A model generated the notes under the pieces. The model did not search any database. It saw only the letters and a list, made by a program, of their open reading frames with translations, and was not told where the DNA came from. This document shows, piece after piece, positions 7,990-16,014 of a stretch of DNA of 43,377 nt. This stretch comes from a virus. A program made the position numbers and the translations under genes. Position 1 is the first letter of the stretch. Each line of letters begins with the position of its first letter. The DNA lies in IMG/VR virus record IMGVR_UViG_3300035698_002548, positions 1 to 43,377 of that record; one strand, written 5' to 3'.

Positions 7990-9527
7990 TTGAACAGACC
8001 TCCCCAGAAGTCTACGATGGTCTTACCAAGTTTCTCTACCTCTCGTAGTCCTCCTCCCATGATTCTACCAAACTCACTACCAAAGGTTTCTCCTTTATCT
8101 TCCTGCCAAGGTGTAGAGCTTTGCCAGATACGACTAATCTCACTACCTAATGTTGCACCCTCTTCTTCTTTCCAAGGTGTAATCCGTTGCCATAAGTTCT
8201 CAGGTTTTAGTCTGTCAGCAGATAAAGGCATTACATCTTTTGCCATCTCTTGCATCAGAGCTATAACCTCAGGAGCAGTGGCCTGTGGTACTTCTACCTC
8301 AATATGCCCTATTGCTCCTTCAGCTGAGTAACCCCCTTCTCGCCATCTTTCTTCAGTTGGCTCAGGTACCCGAACCTTAACTCGTTCTGGTGCACTTGCA
8401 ATATCAGTGGTAGTGCTGACGTCTCCTAAGGTAGCTTCCAATCTAAAACTTCCCGGCCGATAGACATGATGGAGACCAGATATTCTTCTCAGTGCATCAG
8501 GTGGCGCAACAGCATTATAAGAAGCAATTCCCCTTGCAGTAGAGGTAGTATGGCGACCTACGTAGAGTTGCCCTTCTTCACTAACAACAAAACCGCCAAT
8601 GCGACCACCTGCTACTCCCCAGGGAGCGTCTGCGGTTAAATCAAGAGACTTAGTCCGAACCGGTGCAGTGCGGTCAGAAATGCTATAAGCTGTGACATAG
8701 GGGATGAGTCCAGTGAAGTTCATTGCGTATAGTATGTTACCAATTATCTGAATTCTACGCACACCATTCAAATAGACATTATCAGTGAAGACTGCAACCT
8801 CAGAAACATTAGTCGGGTCTCTGGTATCAATGATGTGTAGACGGTCATTAAAGTAGTCCTTGACATACACATACCCGTCATTTGTCTGAGCCATTCGAGA
8901 AATATCGCTTACACTGCCAGCAATACCAGTACTGTTATTGAATACTAAAGTTGCGCCACTAAAGGTAAAGACAGAGAAACGAGTGGTAGATGACACAAAC
9001 AAGTATGTATCAGTAGGGTCAACCAGGATTCCCGTAGGTGTGCCTGCCAGATTAGTACTGTCAGTAAAAATCGCTTCTTCAACTATGTTAGTAGGGTCAC
9101 TTACATTGACAATTCCAATATGATGCCAAGTTGGACCTGCAACGAGCCATCCTGGAAGATACACATAGTCACCATGTTTGGCCAGGTCAGTCAAAAAGCT
9201 ACCAGTGCCTGCTGACAACACAAGGAAGTCATTCAGTACTGGTGCAGCAGGGTCAGTAATATCGAAAGAGCGTAGTAGCTTAGCATGACTGTTAATCAAG
9301 TACACATGCTTAGAATTAGTAGGGTCAATAAGTATAGCACCTGGAACATAGCCACTGCCTACGGCTGTCCGACTTGCCAAGTCAATATTGGTAGGTTCAG
9401 ACATGTCAAATATAGTTACATATCCCCGTTCCGCTAAGATAACATACGGGTCTTGCCACAGCATATCACGAACTGTGATACCACCAGAAGTAGTATTTGC
9501 ATCTAATCTTGCCCCAAACTCTGCCAT
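7986..9527 (-). CDS. LVIVD-repeat beta-propeller tail protein
   Basis: A 513-residue virion protein. Residues about 15-340 contain repeating blade units of the LVIVD type, each with a V-I-D-SDPTN core (FDMSEPTNID, FDITDPAAP, VNVSDPTNI, IDTRDPTNV, YSISDRTAP), which predicts a beta-propeller used for binding. The C-terminal 170 residues differ: a beta segment, then two related units LWQRITPWKEEEGATLGSE and IWQSSTPWQEDKGETFGSE, then an amphipathic end. The ATG at 9527 overlaps the preceding stop. A propeller in the tail region of a phage is a good candidate for host-surface recognition. The fold call is fairly firm; the role is inferred. Confidence 0.72.
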   Translation of the reverse strand: MAEFGARLDANTTSGGITVRDMLWQDPYVILAERGYVTIFDMSEPTNIDLASRTAVGSGYVPGAILIDPTNSKHVYLINSHAKLLRSFDITDPAAPVLNDFLVLSAGTGSFLTDLAKHGDYVYLPGWLVAGPTWHHIGIVNVSDPTNIVEEAIFTDSTNLAGTPTGILVDPTDTYLFVSSTTRFSVFTFSGATLVFNNSTGIAGSVSDISRMAQTNDGYVYVKDYFNDRLHIIDTRDPTNVSEVAVFTDNVYLNGVRRIQIIGNILYAMNFTGLIPYVTAYSISDRTAPVRTKSLDLTADAPWGVAGGRIGGFVVSEEGQLYVGRHTTSTARGIASYNAVAPPDALRRISGLHHVYRPGSFRLEATLGDVSTTTDIASAPERVKVRVPEPTEERWREGGYSAEGAIGHIEVEVPQATAPEVIALMQEMAKDVMPLSADRLKPENLWQRITPWKEEEGATLGSEISRIWQSSTPWQEDKGETFGSEFGRIMGGGLREVEKLGKTIVDFWGGLFK

Positions 9528-10612
9528 TAAGATGCTCCTCTACTGTCGTAAATTGTAACTCTGTCATACATTTCTAACTGACAGTCATGTGGTATGACCA
9601 GCTTACCTGCAACAGATTCAGCAATTGTTCTATACAGTATTGCTTCTGCTCTATTATCTGCATCAGCTTTAGTTGTAAGATTGGGAGCCAAAACAACCAT
9701 AGAAACTATTCCATACTTATCTTGGCTATCTGTATTATCAGCCTGGCCAGTAACAATATCATTATAGAGTTCATCACTTCCGGCGTTAGCAAAGACATAG
9801 ACTCTATTCGGGATAACCACACTATTCCGCTCTGTAAACTGGTAGAACTTAGGGGTAGTTTTGGAGTAGTATGCTATAACTGCAGTATCCCCGGCCTGCG
9901 GATATTTTACTTCCCATGCTAGACCAGACTTTGGCTTCAGATAACTCTTTGTCATTTTGACTAAGTCATAGATTACTTCCGCAGCATACTGAAAAGGTCT
10001 ATTAACATTAACTTCAAAGGAAGGCTCTAAAGTATTTATGATAGAATCATCTTCCACTAAGGCATCCAAAGACATCACAGGGTCAATTTCTGAGGTTAGT
10101 AAATAGTCAATAAGACCATATGGAGTCTTTGCTGCGGAGAAGTCACCATCTGCTGTAGTGGCTTCGTAGAATGGGGCAGTACCCATCCGCAGGAGTGTCT
10201 CTCTTAACTTAGCCCACATGCCTTCAAGCTCCAGTATAGCTATGAGTTTACCTCCGGCACTCACAGTCTGCTGATGTTTGACCCAGAGTCGTGGAGTTGA
10301 TTCACTCCCACCGTTAACTCCATCGCCACAATATTCTTTCCCGGTAGCAGTAGTATCGCCATAGCCTATCTCGACCCAGTAACCCTTGAGGTCAGGAACA
10401 AGCAGGTCATGGTTCTTCAATATAATAATAGCATAGTCATTATAAGGTTCTTCGTGGTGGTCAACTAACATTATCCTATTACCATACACACTTGAATCCT
10501 TACTCATATCAACCTCATTACTATCATCATAGCTGGTAAAGACAGCCTTGATAAAAGGCACACGGCTATTAGATGACTGCGCTGTGAGTAAGGTATCAGT
10601 GATAGTTCTCAT
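9527..10612 (-). CDS. Putative baseplate/tail hub protein
   Basis: A 361-residue product starting at ATG 10612. Its pattern resembles tail-hub proteins of the ReqiPepy6 gp37 / gpD-like group: N-terminal beta domains with NDYAIIILKN and WVEIGYGD, a central helical part, and a C-terminal segment with ADADNRAEAILYRTIAE followed by LEMYDRVTIYD, a common arrangement in baseplate hubs. It lies between the tail fibre and the propeller protein, consistent with a role in the tail tip. No lysozyme or peptidase motif is present. The assignment is by pattern memory and context. Confidence 0.55.
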   Translation of the reverse strand: MRTITDTLLTAQSSNSRVPFIKAVFTSYDDSNEVDMSKDSSVYGNRIMLVDHHEEPYNDYAIIILKNHDLLVPDLKGYWVEIGYGDTTATGKEYCGDGVNGGSESTPRLWVKHQQTVSAGGKLIAILELEGMWAKLRETLLRMGTAPFYEATTADGDFSAAKTPYGLIDYLLTSEIDPVMSLDALVEDDSIINTLEPSFEVNVNRPFQYAAEVIYDLVKMTKSYLKPKSGLAWEVKYPQAGDTAVIAYYSKTTPKFYQFTERNSVVIPNRVYVFANAGSDELYNDIVTGQADNTDSQDKYGIVSMVVLAPNLTTKADADNRAEAILYRTIAESVAGKLVIPHDCQLEMYDRVTIYDSRGAS

Positions 10613-10613
10613 A

Positions 10614-11963
10614 CTAATCAGCCTTCATCAGAACTATATTCATCCAAGTATGCGCCCCGGCTGCACTACCATAAACGTCACTGGTATCCACTCCCGCATA
10701 ACTCTCTACTGCCAGCGCAACTTTATCATCAACGTCAAGGTGTACCATGTCTACAGACAGTGGATTAAGGCCCTTGGCTGCTGCACTTTGAGCTATAATC
10801 CTTCCCGTATATACCCCATTTACCAGGAATTGACTCAGATATTCCTTATCAGGCACTACGCTACTCCATATCCAGTGTGCAGTCCCGGACAAGAGCCAAT
10901 AGCCCGCAGTGGGAATCAAGAAGTATGCCTTGGTAATAACGTAGGTGTCACTAACTGCAAAGTCTGTCCCAGAAGTCTTGTAGATACTGATACTGGTCGC
11001 ACTGTTTATAGCGGTAATGAATCCGTAACTACTCCCTCCATCCCATACGATACGGGAGTAAAGCATAGATGCTTCAAAGCCTGCGCCTGTAGTAGGGTTA
11101 GCGTCTATAACAGTAGTGCTACCTGAACCAGCATCTCCAACTCCGCCCTGCCAGACACCAGTCTGAAATATGCTGGAAGGGTCGAAGGCAGTATCATTGA
11201 GTGTAATCGTGGCATTCTTAGCATGGGGGAAGTTTAACTCTGCTACATTCAAGAAAGCTCTGGCGAGTACTGTAGAAGCCACGCCATCCAACTTGCTCTT
11301 GTCTGCCTTAGACATCAGCCCATGTAAGGCGGCAGTTGCATCCAAGTCAGTATTATCATCAGGCACAGCATGGTCATCTAGCTTGGCTGCCTCTGCCTGA
11401 GTCTTGGCCTCAGCATCTGTATACTTTACATGATGAGGTGAATTATCACCTGTTGCAGAGTGCTCAGTAGCACCCCACTCATCAGCCTGGTCATGGTTCA
11501 AAGAGTTGTCATCTGCCTTGACCCCCATTGCAGTGACTGCTTCTGCATCTGTGTATTTTGCATGGTGAGAGTCATCATCAGTAGCATGGACAACTATAGC
11601 CGCAGCCGCTACTGCCAGAGCTTCAGCATCATTATACTTAACATGGTGACTGTCTGCATCCACATCATCTAACCTATCATGAGACAACCTGGAACCTGCT
11701 CCTAACGCCTCCAACAGCACAACAATCTCAGCACCTGTTAAGGTAGAACCCGCAGCAAGAATAATACTCTCGCCATTGTAGTTGACAATCAGAGTACCCT
11801 CAGAATGGTTGATGTAGACGTTGCCGACCTCCTCAAATCCGTCAGGCGGAGTCGACACCACAGTATCTCTATACACAATAGAACGTCTGAACACACGACC
11901 ATCTGAATAGGTAATAATCAATATGTTTCCGTCTTTAACTGCGGATGAGATAGTAATAGCCAT
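10614..11963 (-). CDS. Tail fibre protein with SHHxKYTDAEA repeats and TNF/C1q-like end
   Basis: A 449-residue fibre. Residues 1-90 form a beta N-terminus that likely anchors to the virion. Three repeats with the core HHxKYTDAEA occur at 105-114, 132-141 and 176-186, separated by short acidic linkers, as in trimeric phage fibre shafts. A common phage motif LHGLMSKADKSKLDGV follows at 213-228. Residues about 235-449 are beta-rich with IPTAGYWLLSGTAHWIW, like C1q/TNF-type receptor-binding heads. It is probably a receptor-binding fibre, and the repeat count may vary between relatives. Confidence 0.8.
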   Translation of the reverse strand: MAITISSAVKDGNILIITYSDGRVFRRSIVYRDTVVSTPPDGFEEVGNVYINHSEGTLIVNYNGESIILAAGSTLTGAEIVVLLEALGAGSRLSHDRLDDVDADSHHVKYNDAEALAVAAAAIVVHATDDDSHHAKYTDAEAVTAMGVKADDNSLNHDQADEWGATEHSATGDNSPHHVKYTDAEAKTQAEAAKLDDHAVPDDNTDLDATAALHGLMSKADKSKLDGVASTVLARAFLNVAELNFPHAKNATITLNDTAFDPSSIFQTGVWQGGVGDAGSGSTTVIDANPTTGAGFEASMLYSRIVWDGGSSYGFITAINSATSISIYKTSGTDFAVSDTYVITKAYFLIPTAGYWLLSGTAHWIWSSVVPDKEYLSQFLVNGVYTGRIIAQSAAAKGLNPLSVDMVHLDVDDKVALAVESYAGVDTSDVYGSAAGAHTWMNIVLMKAD

Positions 11964-12241
11964 TAAATGCCACCTACTTCAAAAGTATTCCCAGGGTCGG
12001 CTTCTTCAAAGGACACACCTGATTCAAACTGCACATAGACATCATCAGGAAACAATGATACTATGTCCTTCGCTTCGCTAATTCTCAGCGTCCCTTCAAA
12101 CTGCAGTCTAACCTGCGGATAAGGGGCACTGACCCAAGAGAACCGATACTTCTTTTTCAGTCTCTTGAATCGCTGATTTATTTCTGCTCTGACAGTGTAA
12201 TCACTCCAACCCATACTAACCTCTATTGTACCCACGTACAT
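11963..12241 (-). CDS. Small virion protein
   Basis: A 92-residue product starting at ATG 12241, which lies within the end of the upstream gene (26-base overlap); its own stop abuts the fibre gene. A basic segment (QRFKRLKKKYRFSW) is followed by a beta stretch (YPQVRLQFEGTLRI) and an acidic C-terminus. It is probably a minor tail or fibre-assembly protein by position. No family is recognised. Confidence 0.6.
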   Translation of the reverse strand: MYVGTIEVSMGWSDYTVRAEINQRFKRLKKKYRFSWVSAPYPQVRLQFEGTLRISEAKDIVSLFPDDVYVQFESGVSFEEADPGNTFEVGGI

Positions 12242-12593
12242 AGAATGTTCTGTCTGCCGCCTGGTTCGTGTCTGCTTTGATACGTATGAACTCCGCTGCG
12301 CCTACCCGAAAGACAATTACCTGGGCAGTAACAGCCGCAGTATGTGCATGTAGGAATGAGCCAGTTGCGTCAGCATCTAGTACATACACTCGGACGGGAA
12401 CCTCGTCCTCCTCAGCACCTCGCTGAATAACTACTCCTATAACCGAGCTAGTGATAGTAGGGATTACTACCACAATAAACTCGAAGTCTGCACCTAGGTC
12501 AACCAGTTTGGAGTACTGGTCAACGTCATCCCCGGCAAATTCTGTTGCCCGGTCAATATCCATCAGGACGGGTTTCCAGCCACCTGCAATCAT
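12216..12593 (-). CDS. Small beta-rich virion protein
   Basis: A 125-residue product, mostly Val/Ile-rich strands (FEFIVVVIPTITSSVIGVVI; VPVRVYVLDADATG; AQVIVFRVGAAEFIRIKAD), suggesting a compact beta-sandwich used as a head or tail ornament. Its 3' end overlaps the next gene by 26 bases. ATG 12593 has AGGAAG just upstream on the minus strand. Function is inferred from location among virion genes. Confidence 0.6.
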   Translation of the reverse strand: MIAGGWKPVLMDIDRATEFAGDDVDQYSKLVDLGADFEFIVVVIPTITSSVIGVVIQRGAEEDEVPVRVYVLDADATGSFLHAHTAAVTAQVIVFRVGAAEFIRIKADTNQAADRTFYVRGYNRG

Positions 12594-12623
12594 AGTTACT
12601 TCCTCCCTAGTTTATTACAAGTT

Positions 12624-12728
12624 TTATTTCTTTCTGCCTGGGCATCTTCCACCACGCCCATCTTGAGGGCCATTTCCACTTCCATCCCTCGGACCTTGTG
12701 CGCTACCGCCACCTTTGCTCTTAGTCAT
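12624..12728 (-). CDS. Tiny Gly-rich protein with GRGGRC motif
   Basis: A 34-residue product (ATG 12728, TAA 12624) with an AGGAGG-type site upstream. Nearly half the residues are Gly, Lys or Arg, and the core reads RDGSGNGPQDGRGGRCPGRK. It matches the plan of the 38-residue protein at 6294-6410 (a DGSG block, a GRGG block and a lone Cys). It was missed by length filters but sits neatly between two structural genes with normal spacing. Function is unknown; it may be a virion-assembly or nucleic-acid-binding peptide. Confidence 0.6.
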   Translation of the reverse strand: MTKSKGGGSAQGPRDGSGNGPQDGRGGRCPGRKK

Positions 12729-12740
12729 TACAACCTCCTG

Positions 12741-13217
12741 TTAGTCTTCCATTATATCCAGGCGCAGAACTTTTACCCACACCCGAACCTGGCCTTCCAC
12801 TGTCGGTGCAGCATCAGCAACTGTAACTTGCACAATTACTTCTCCACCATCCTTGTACCACTTACCCACTCTTTGCCAGTTGGGTAGGGTTTTCTCTTCA
12901 TTGGATATGGTTTCGTATCTTAATAGATAGTCACCAATCTCATCAGTATCGTTGCCATATACATCTCTTGCCTTGGCAGCAACAATGCTCTGCTCCAGAA
13001 CAAAACCGTCTGCATCCAGAGCATCCCCGACTACCACTACTGCAGTTCCCGCGACAATCGGTACCTTAACTACTTCCACGAGTACATCCTTTACAAAGGA
13101 ATTCGAAGGAATGGTTATAGTATCAGTTTTTACCCCAGTGCTGAACCCAGTCTTAACCGCTGCAGTATCCCAGTACTCATCAGCATTGAAGTTTCTACTT
13201 GAAAATTGTTTTTTCAT
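12741..13217 (-). CDS. Putative virion structural protein
   Basis: A 158-residue product with ATG 13217 and AGGAG upstream on the minus strand. The N-terminus is polar (MKKQFSSRNFNADEYW), then an extended beta region (VKTDTITIPSNSFVKDVLVEV) with Val-rich strands, resembling small capsid or tail beta-sandwich proteins that read as 'response to an isotope of a jelly roll' by composition only. It follows the capsid-associated protein and a hairpin that may tune its expression. There is no enzymatic motif. Confidence 0.6.
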   Translation of the reverse strand: MKKQFSSRNFNADEYWDTAAVKTGFSTGVKTDTITIPSNSFVKDVLVEVVKVPIVAGTAVVVVGDALDADGFVLEQSIVAAKARDVYGNDTDEIGDYLLRYETISNEEKTLPNWQRVGKWYKDGGEVIVQVTVADAAPTVEGQVRVWVKVLRLDIMED

Positions 13218-13234
13218 GCTACTCCTTAGAAGTA

Positions 13235-13263
13235 GAGGAGGGAGAATTATCTCCCCCCTCCTC
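13235..13263 (-). terminator. Intergenic hairpin in the late operon
   Basis: An 11-nt arm at 13235-13245 (GAGGAGGGAGA) pairs with 13250-13263 through 6 bp, a 3-nt bulge and 5 more bp. It lies between the stop of the 272-residue gene and the start of the 158-residue gene. The U-rich tail expected of an intrinsic terminator is poor (TACTTCT on the minus strand), so it may be a partial terminator or a 3'-end stabiliser that limits expression beyond the capsid genes. Confidence 0.4.
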
Positions 13264-13275
13264 CGCTGTCTTCGC

Positions 13276-14094
13276 TTAGTGGTCGAGAGTCAGGAATACC
13301 AGAGAACCCTGTCCGGCTGCATCACAGATGGAGATAGGCCAACCGATTTCTGAGAGCGCAGCCATGTTGTCTACTGACGGGTCAATCTGGGCAGCGGTAG
13401 TACCTGCCATTGCCTTGTGTCCGGCATCTATGGCAGCATGGGTGAGGATACAGGCAGGGCCACTGGTCTGCATCCAGAAGTAATAGGATGCTGTCAGAGT
13501 AAGCATGTTCACTCCGACTGGTACTCCGGACATGGCAGCAGCAGAGGCGATTACGGAATCATAGACATTCTTCCGCAGACCCCAGAGAGAATTGCCTATA
13601 GTTGACGCCACTACCAGTGGGTCATACAGGGTGAAGATGCTGCCCGCGGCAGTACCTACCAGCGCAGCATGAGAGCGGATTTTGTAGACAGAGCCAAAGC
13701 CTAAGCCAGTGTTTATAAAGGCATAGCCTTCTTTGTAGAAGTTGGCTGCGACTGCCCCGTTGGTAGTTGAGGTTAACGAAATGGTGAAGGCACCGATTGC
13801 AGTGGTAGCATCAACTACCAAGTCCAGGTCATCTTCAGCATGGTTGACTATTGCAGTCTGCAGGACAGTACCAGGCCCCGGAGTACCCGCACCGTTCAAG
13901 GTGTAACGCCAGGTTCTCTCACCCTGAATAAGTTTGGTGCCAAGAGGAAATTCCTGGGTGGCTGACTGGGCGTAGGGGTTAAGGGTAGGAGAACCATCCA
14001 ACAGAGCAGCCATGCTAGCTACATTTGGAAACTCCAGTATGTAGCCTGAACGGTTCATTACTTTCCTCGTGTATAACTGGTTTCCAGTGGTCAT
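13276..14094 (-). CDS. Probable capsid-associated (decoration/head) protein
   Basis: A 272-residue product directly downstream of the major capsid gene. It is rich in Ala, Gly, Thr and Val, with repeated short beta segments and stretches such as GLGFGSVYKIRSHAALVG. A decoration or second head protein is the natural reading of this position, though a major tail component cannot be ruled out. Codon use is smoother and more GC-rich than in the early genes, as for the capsid gene, which suggests high expression. No motif is diagnostic. Confidence 0.55.
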   Translation of the reverse strand: MTTGNQLYTRKVMNRSGYILEFPNVASMAALLDGSPTLNPYAQSATQEFPLGTKLIQGERTWRYTLNGAGTPGPGTVLQTAIVNHAEDDLDLVVDATTAIGAFTISLTSTTNGAVAANFYKEGYAFINTGLGFGSVYKIRSHAALVGTAAGSIFTLYDPLVVASTIGNSLWGLRKNVYDSVIASAAAMSGVPVGVNMLTLTASYYFWMQTSGPACILTHAAIDAGHKAMAGTTAAQIDPSVDNMAALSEIGWPISICDAAGQGSLVFLTLDH

Positions 14095-14108
14095 TTTTAT
14101 TTCTCCCT

Positions 14109-14137
14109 TTTAGCTTTCGGCTAAACACTCTAAGCTA
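14109..14137 (-). promoter_or_regulatory. Alternative hairpins before the capsid-associated gene
   Basis: TTTAGC (14109-14114) can pair with GCTAAA (14120-14125). TAGCTT (14111-14116) can instead pair with AAGCTA (14132-14137), so the two are mutually exclusive. The structure sits in the mRNA between the major capsid stop and the next ribosome-binding site (GGGAG). It may modulate translation or mRNA processing after the capsid gene. Confidence 0.35.
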
Positions 14138-14161
14138 GGAGGATGTTAAGATTTCATCCAC

Positions 14162-15232
14162 CTATATGATTACTGCCACGTCATCCACGTCATACTGCCT
14201 ACCAAGGCACTGGGATGACGGGAGTATCAGGGCGCCGTAGTTGACCAGACGGATACCGCCTGCATCGTAGTCCTCCAGTTCCGGGAAACGCACCAGTTTA
14301 TAGAAGTCCCCCTGGCCCTTCGTTCCGCCATAGCAGAAGTAGATACCGGGGTTTGAACTCATCACGTCTCCGTCACCATACTTGAGTCCAAATATGGAAT
14401 AGGTCTTGTCAGTTGAATACAGAGCCCTTGCATTGGCAGACGAGCCTGTGCCAGTGGCACTCTCTTCGCCAACCAGGAAGTCAGTCCGGGTGAGAGGAAT
14501 ACCATCCCAGAAGAGGACTCTCTTGCCCAGTTCATTGTACCCCATTGAGATAAAGGCCATGCTGGTAGTGTTGGCGGCAGCCTGCAGAATACCACGCTCC
14601 TGGTAAGTGGCATCCATTCTTCGGACAATCTCGTAAGGCATCAGAAGTTCATCCACTCCGTGCTTCATGGAGTCCACCAGGACACGGAGAAGAGAAAGAC
14701 TCAACCCCACATTACCGTTGTTGATGTTCTTCGGGTCATAGGCACTTCCGGCAGTGTATGGCGTACCGTGTTCTGCCGCCAGAGCATGAAGACCGTCAAA
14801 CTGTTTGTTACTGGTGTAGGTATAATCGGCGTAGATAATCCGGGCGCCGACTCGCCTCTTCAACCCCTTCTCACACTCCAGCAGCATCCTGGCCTCGTAG
14901 TTGTTGTAGGTACCGTAGATACCCTCAACGTAGTGGTCAAGTTTGCGCTGGATATAACTGCGCCTCAGGGTCATTTCCTTCTCATCGTACTCGACATCAT
15001 CAGACCAGGACAACTGCTCGCCGATGTCAATGTCAGCTACCGCATCTTCGGTAGTTGTTTTCTCTCTCAGCCACTCGACTTTGAGACCAGTACCCGCAGC
15101 CTGGGCTACAGGAAATCTCTCCACCGGATTGACACGTTTGATGTCTTCCTCGAAGACACCGGGAACTTTCAATGACTGAGTAAGCTTTTGCGCCTCAGCC
15201 AGAGTCTTCCAATGTCCACCACTGTCAACCAT
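14162..15232 (-). CDS. Major capsid protein (HK97-fold, inferred)
   Basis: A 356-residue product placed straight after a scaffold-like gene, the usual order. Features typical of HK97-fold coat proteins are an N-terminal helical region (FEEDIKRVNPVERFPVAQ), a long basic helix (KEMTLRRSYIQRKLDHYVE), the segment KRRVGARIIYAD, and a C-terminal Pro/Gly-bounded beta part with VRFPELEDYDAGGIRLVNYGA. Codon use is strongly biased and GC-richer than its neighbours, as expected of the most abundant virion protein. The ATG at 15232 follows GGAG. The fold is not proved by sequence, but position, size and codon bias agree. Confidence 0.78.
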   Translation of the reverse strand: MVDSGGHWKTLAEAQKLTQSLKVPGVFEEDIKRVNPVERFPVAQAAGTGLKVEWLREKTTTEDAVADIDIGEQLSWSDDVEYDEKEMTLRRSYIQRKLDHYVEGIYGTYNNYEARMLLECEKGLKRRVGARIIYADYTYTSNKQFDGLHALAAEHGTPYTAGSAYDPKNINNGNVGLSLSLLRVLVDSMKHGVDELLMPYEIVRRMDATYQERGILQAAANTTSMAFISMGYNELGKRVLFWDGIPLTRTDFLVGEESATGTGSSANARALYSTDKTYSIFGLKYGDGDVMSSNPGIYFCYGGTKGQGDFYKLVRFPELEDYDAGGIRLVNYGALILPSSQCLGRQYDVDDVAVII

Positions 15233-15251
15233 AATTTTTACTCCTTAGTTA

Positions 15252-15914
15252 TTAACCTGCCGGGTTGCGTACTCCACGAACAGGAGTAGCATCAAGTACC
15301 TTTGAGGCTCTCTCCATCTCTGTCATCGGTGTTGCGCTAGAAGTGAATCCACCGAGAGCATAGTTTCCAGGTCCTCTGGGATTTGTTGATAGAGCCTTCA
15401 GGGCTTCTTCAAAAGAATCAAGCTGTGTGCTGTCTTTTTGAAGGAGGCTTTGACCAGCTTCAGAATCCGCCGGGATATTGTAGGATGCCATGATGAGTTT
15501 CCTCTTCATATCCAGTAAAGAAGTGTTGGCGGTAGTGAGGTCGGTCTTAGCAGTTTCAGCTTCCTGCTTAATTCTCGATGTCTCTTCGGCAGAAACATCT
15601 CCCGTACTACGGGCATCAGTGGCTTCTTTAAGAGCAGCGTTTGCCTTGGCTACTTCCTGATTAGACTCAGATACCTGAAGACTCAGTTTATCAACTGCGT
15701 CCTTATGTACTGTCTGAGCTTCATCTAGTCGCCCCTGCAAACTCCCCTTCGCAGCGATTAAGTCAGACTCTCTGACAAACTTCTTACCGTCTACCGTTAC
15801 CACTCCATCAATTACTTCAAACTTCGGAGCGTCACTGATAGGCGGAGAAGCAGGTGTAGTCTCCCCTTCGCTAACCGGGGCATTGGGTATATTCTGTTCT
15901 CCGTTTGTAACCAT
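15252..15914 (-). CDS. Capsid scaffold protein
   Basis: A 220-residue acidic protein with a long central coiled coil (about residues 55-150: GSLQGRLDEAQTVHKD, KANAALKEATDARS, TDLTTANTSLLDMKRK), a Pro/Thr-rich disordered N-terminus and a Gly/Ser C-terminal tail. This is the classic make-up of a phage scaffold, which templates the procapsid and is then released or degraded. It directly precedes the major capsid gene, follows a strong promoter, and has GGAGG before ATG 15914. Confidence 0.8.
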   Translation of the reverse strand: MVTNGEQNIPNAPVSEGETTPASPPISDAPKFEVIDGVVTVDGKKFVRESDLIAAKGSLQGRLDEAQTVHKDAVDKLSLQVSESNQEVAKANAALKEATDARSTGDVSAEETSRIKQEAETAKTDLTTANTSLLDMKRKLIMASYNIPADSEAGQSLLQKDSTQLDSFEEALKALSTNPRGPGNYALGGFTSSATPMTEMERASKVLDATPVRGVRNPAG

Positions 15915-15936
15915 CTTGCTTTGCCTCCATTACTAT

Positions 15937-15965
15937 AGTCTACCACAATTAAATACGGCTGTCAA
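15937..15965 (-). promoter_or_regulatory. Leftward sigma70-like promoter for scaffold and capsid genes
   Basis: On the minus strand the -35 TTGACA (15965-15960), a 17-bp spacer and the -10 TAGACT (15942-15937) form a near-consensus promoter about 20 bases before the scaffold leader. The spacer end ATTGTGG and the upstream ATTTATAC are shared with the promoter at 26989-27017, so both are probably controlled together. It gives the capsid genes a second transcription start inside the long late operon. Confidence 0.7.
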
Positions 15966-15977
15966 GTATAAATAATA

Positions 15978-16013
15978 ATACATATATAATGTTATAGCGA
16001 TTATTTTTTATAC
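15978..16013. promoter_or_regulatory. AT-rich operator-like element, copy A
   Basis: The core at about 15981-16013 matches, with three differences in 33 bases, the element in front of the LuxR-type gene (about 37585-37617). The 3' half (ATTATTTTTTATACA form) is also present at 27038-27051. It lies just upstream of the -35 box of the leftward scaffold promoter, a position suited to an activator, an operator or an UP-like element. Confidence 0.5.
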
Positions 16014-16014
16014 A

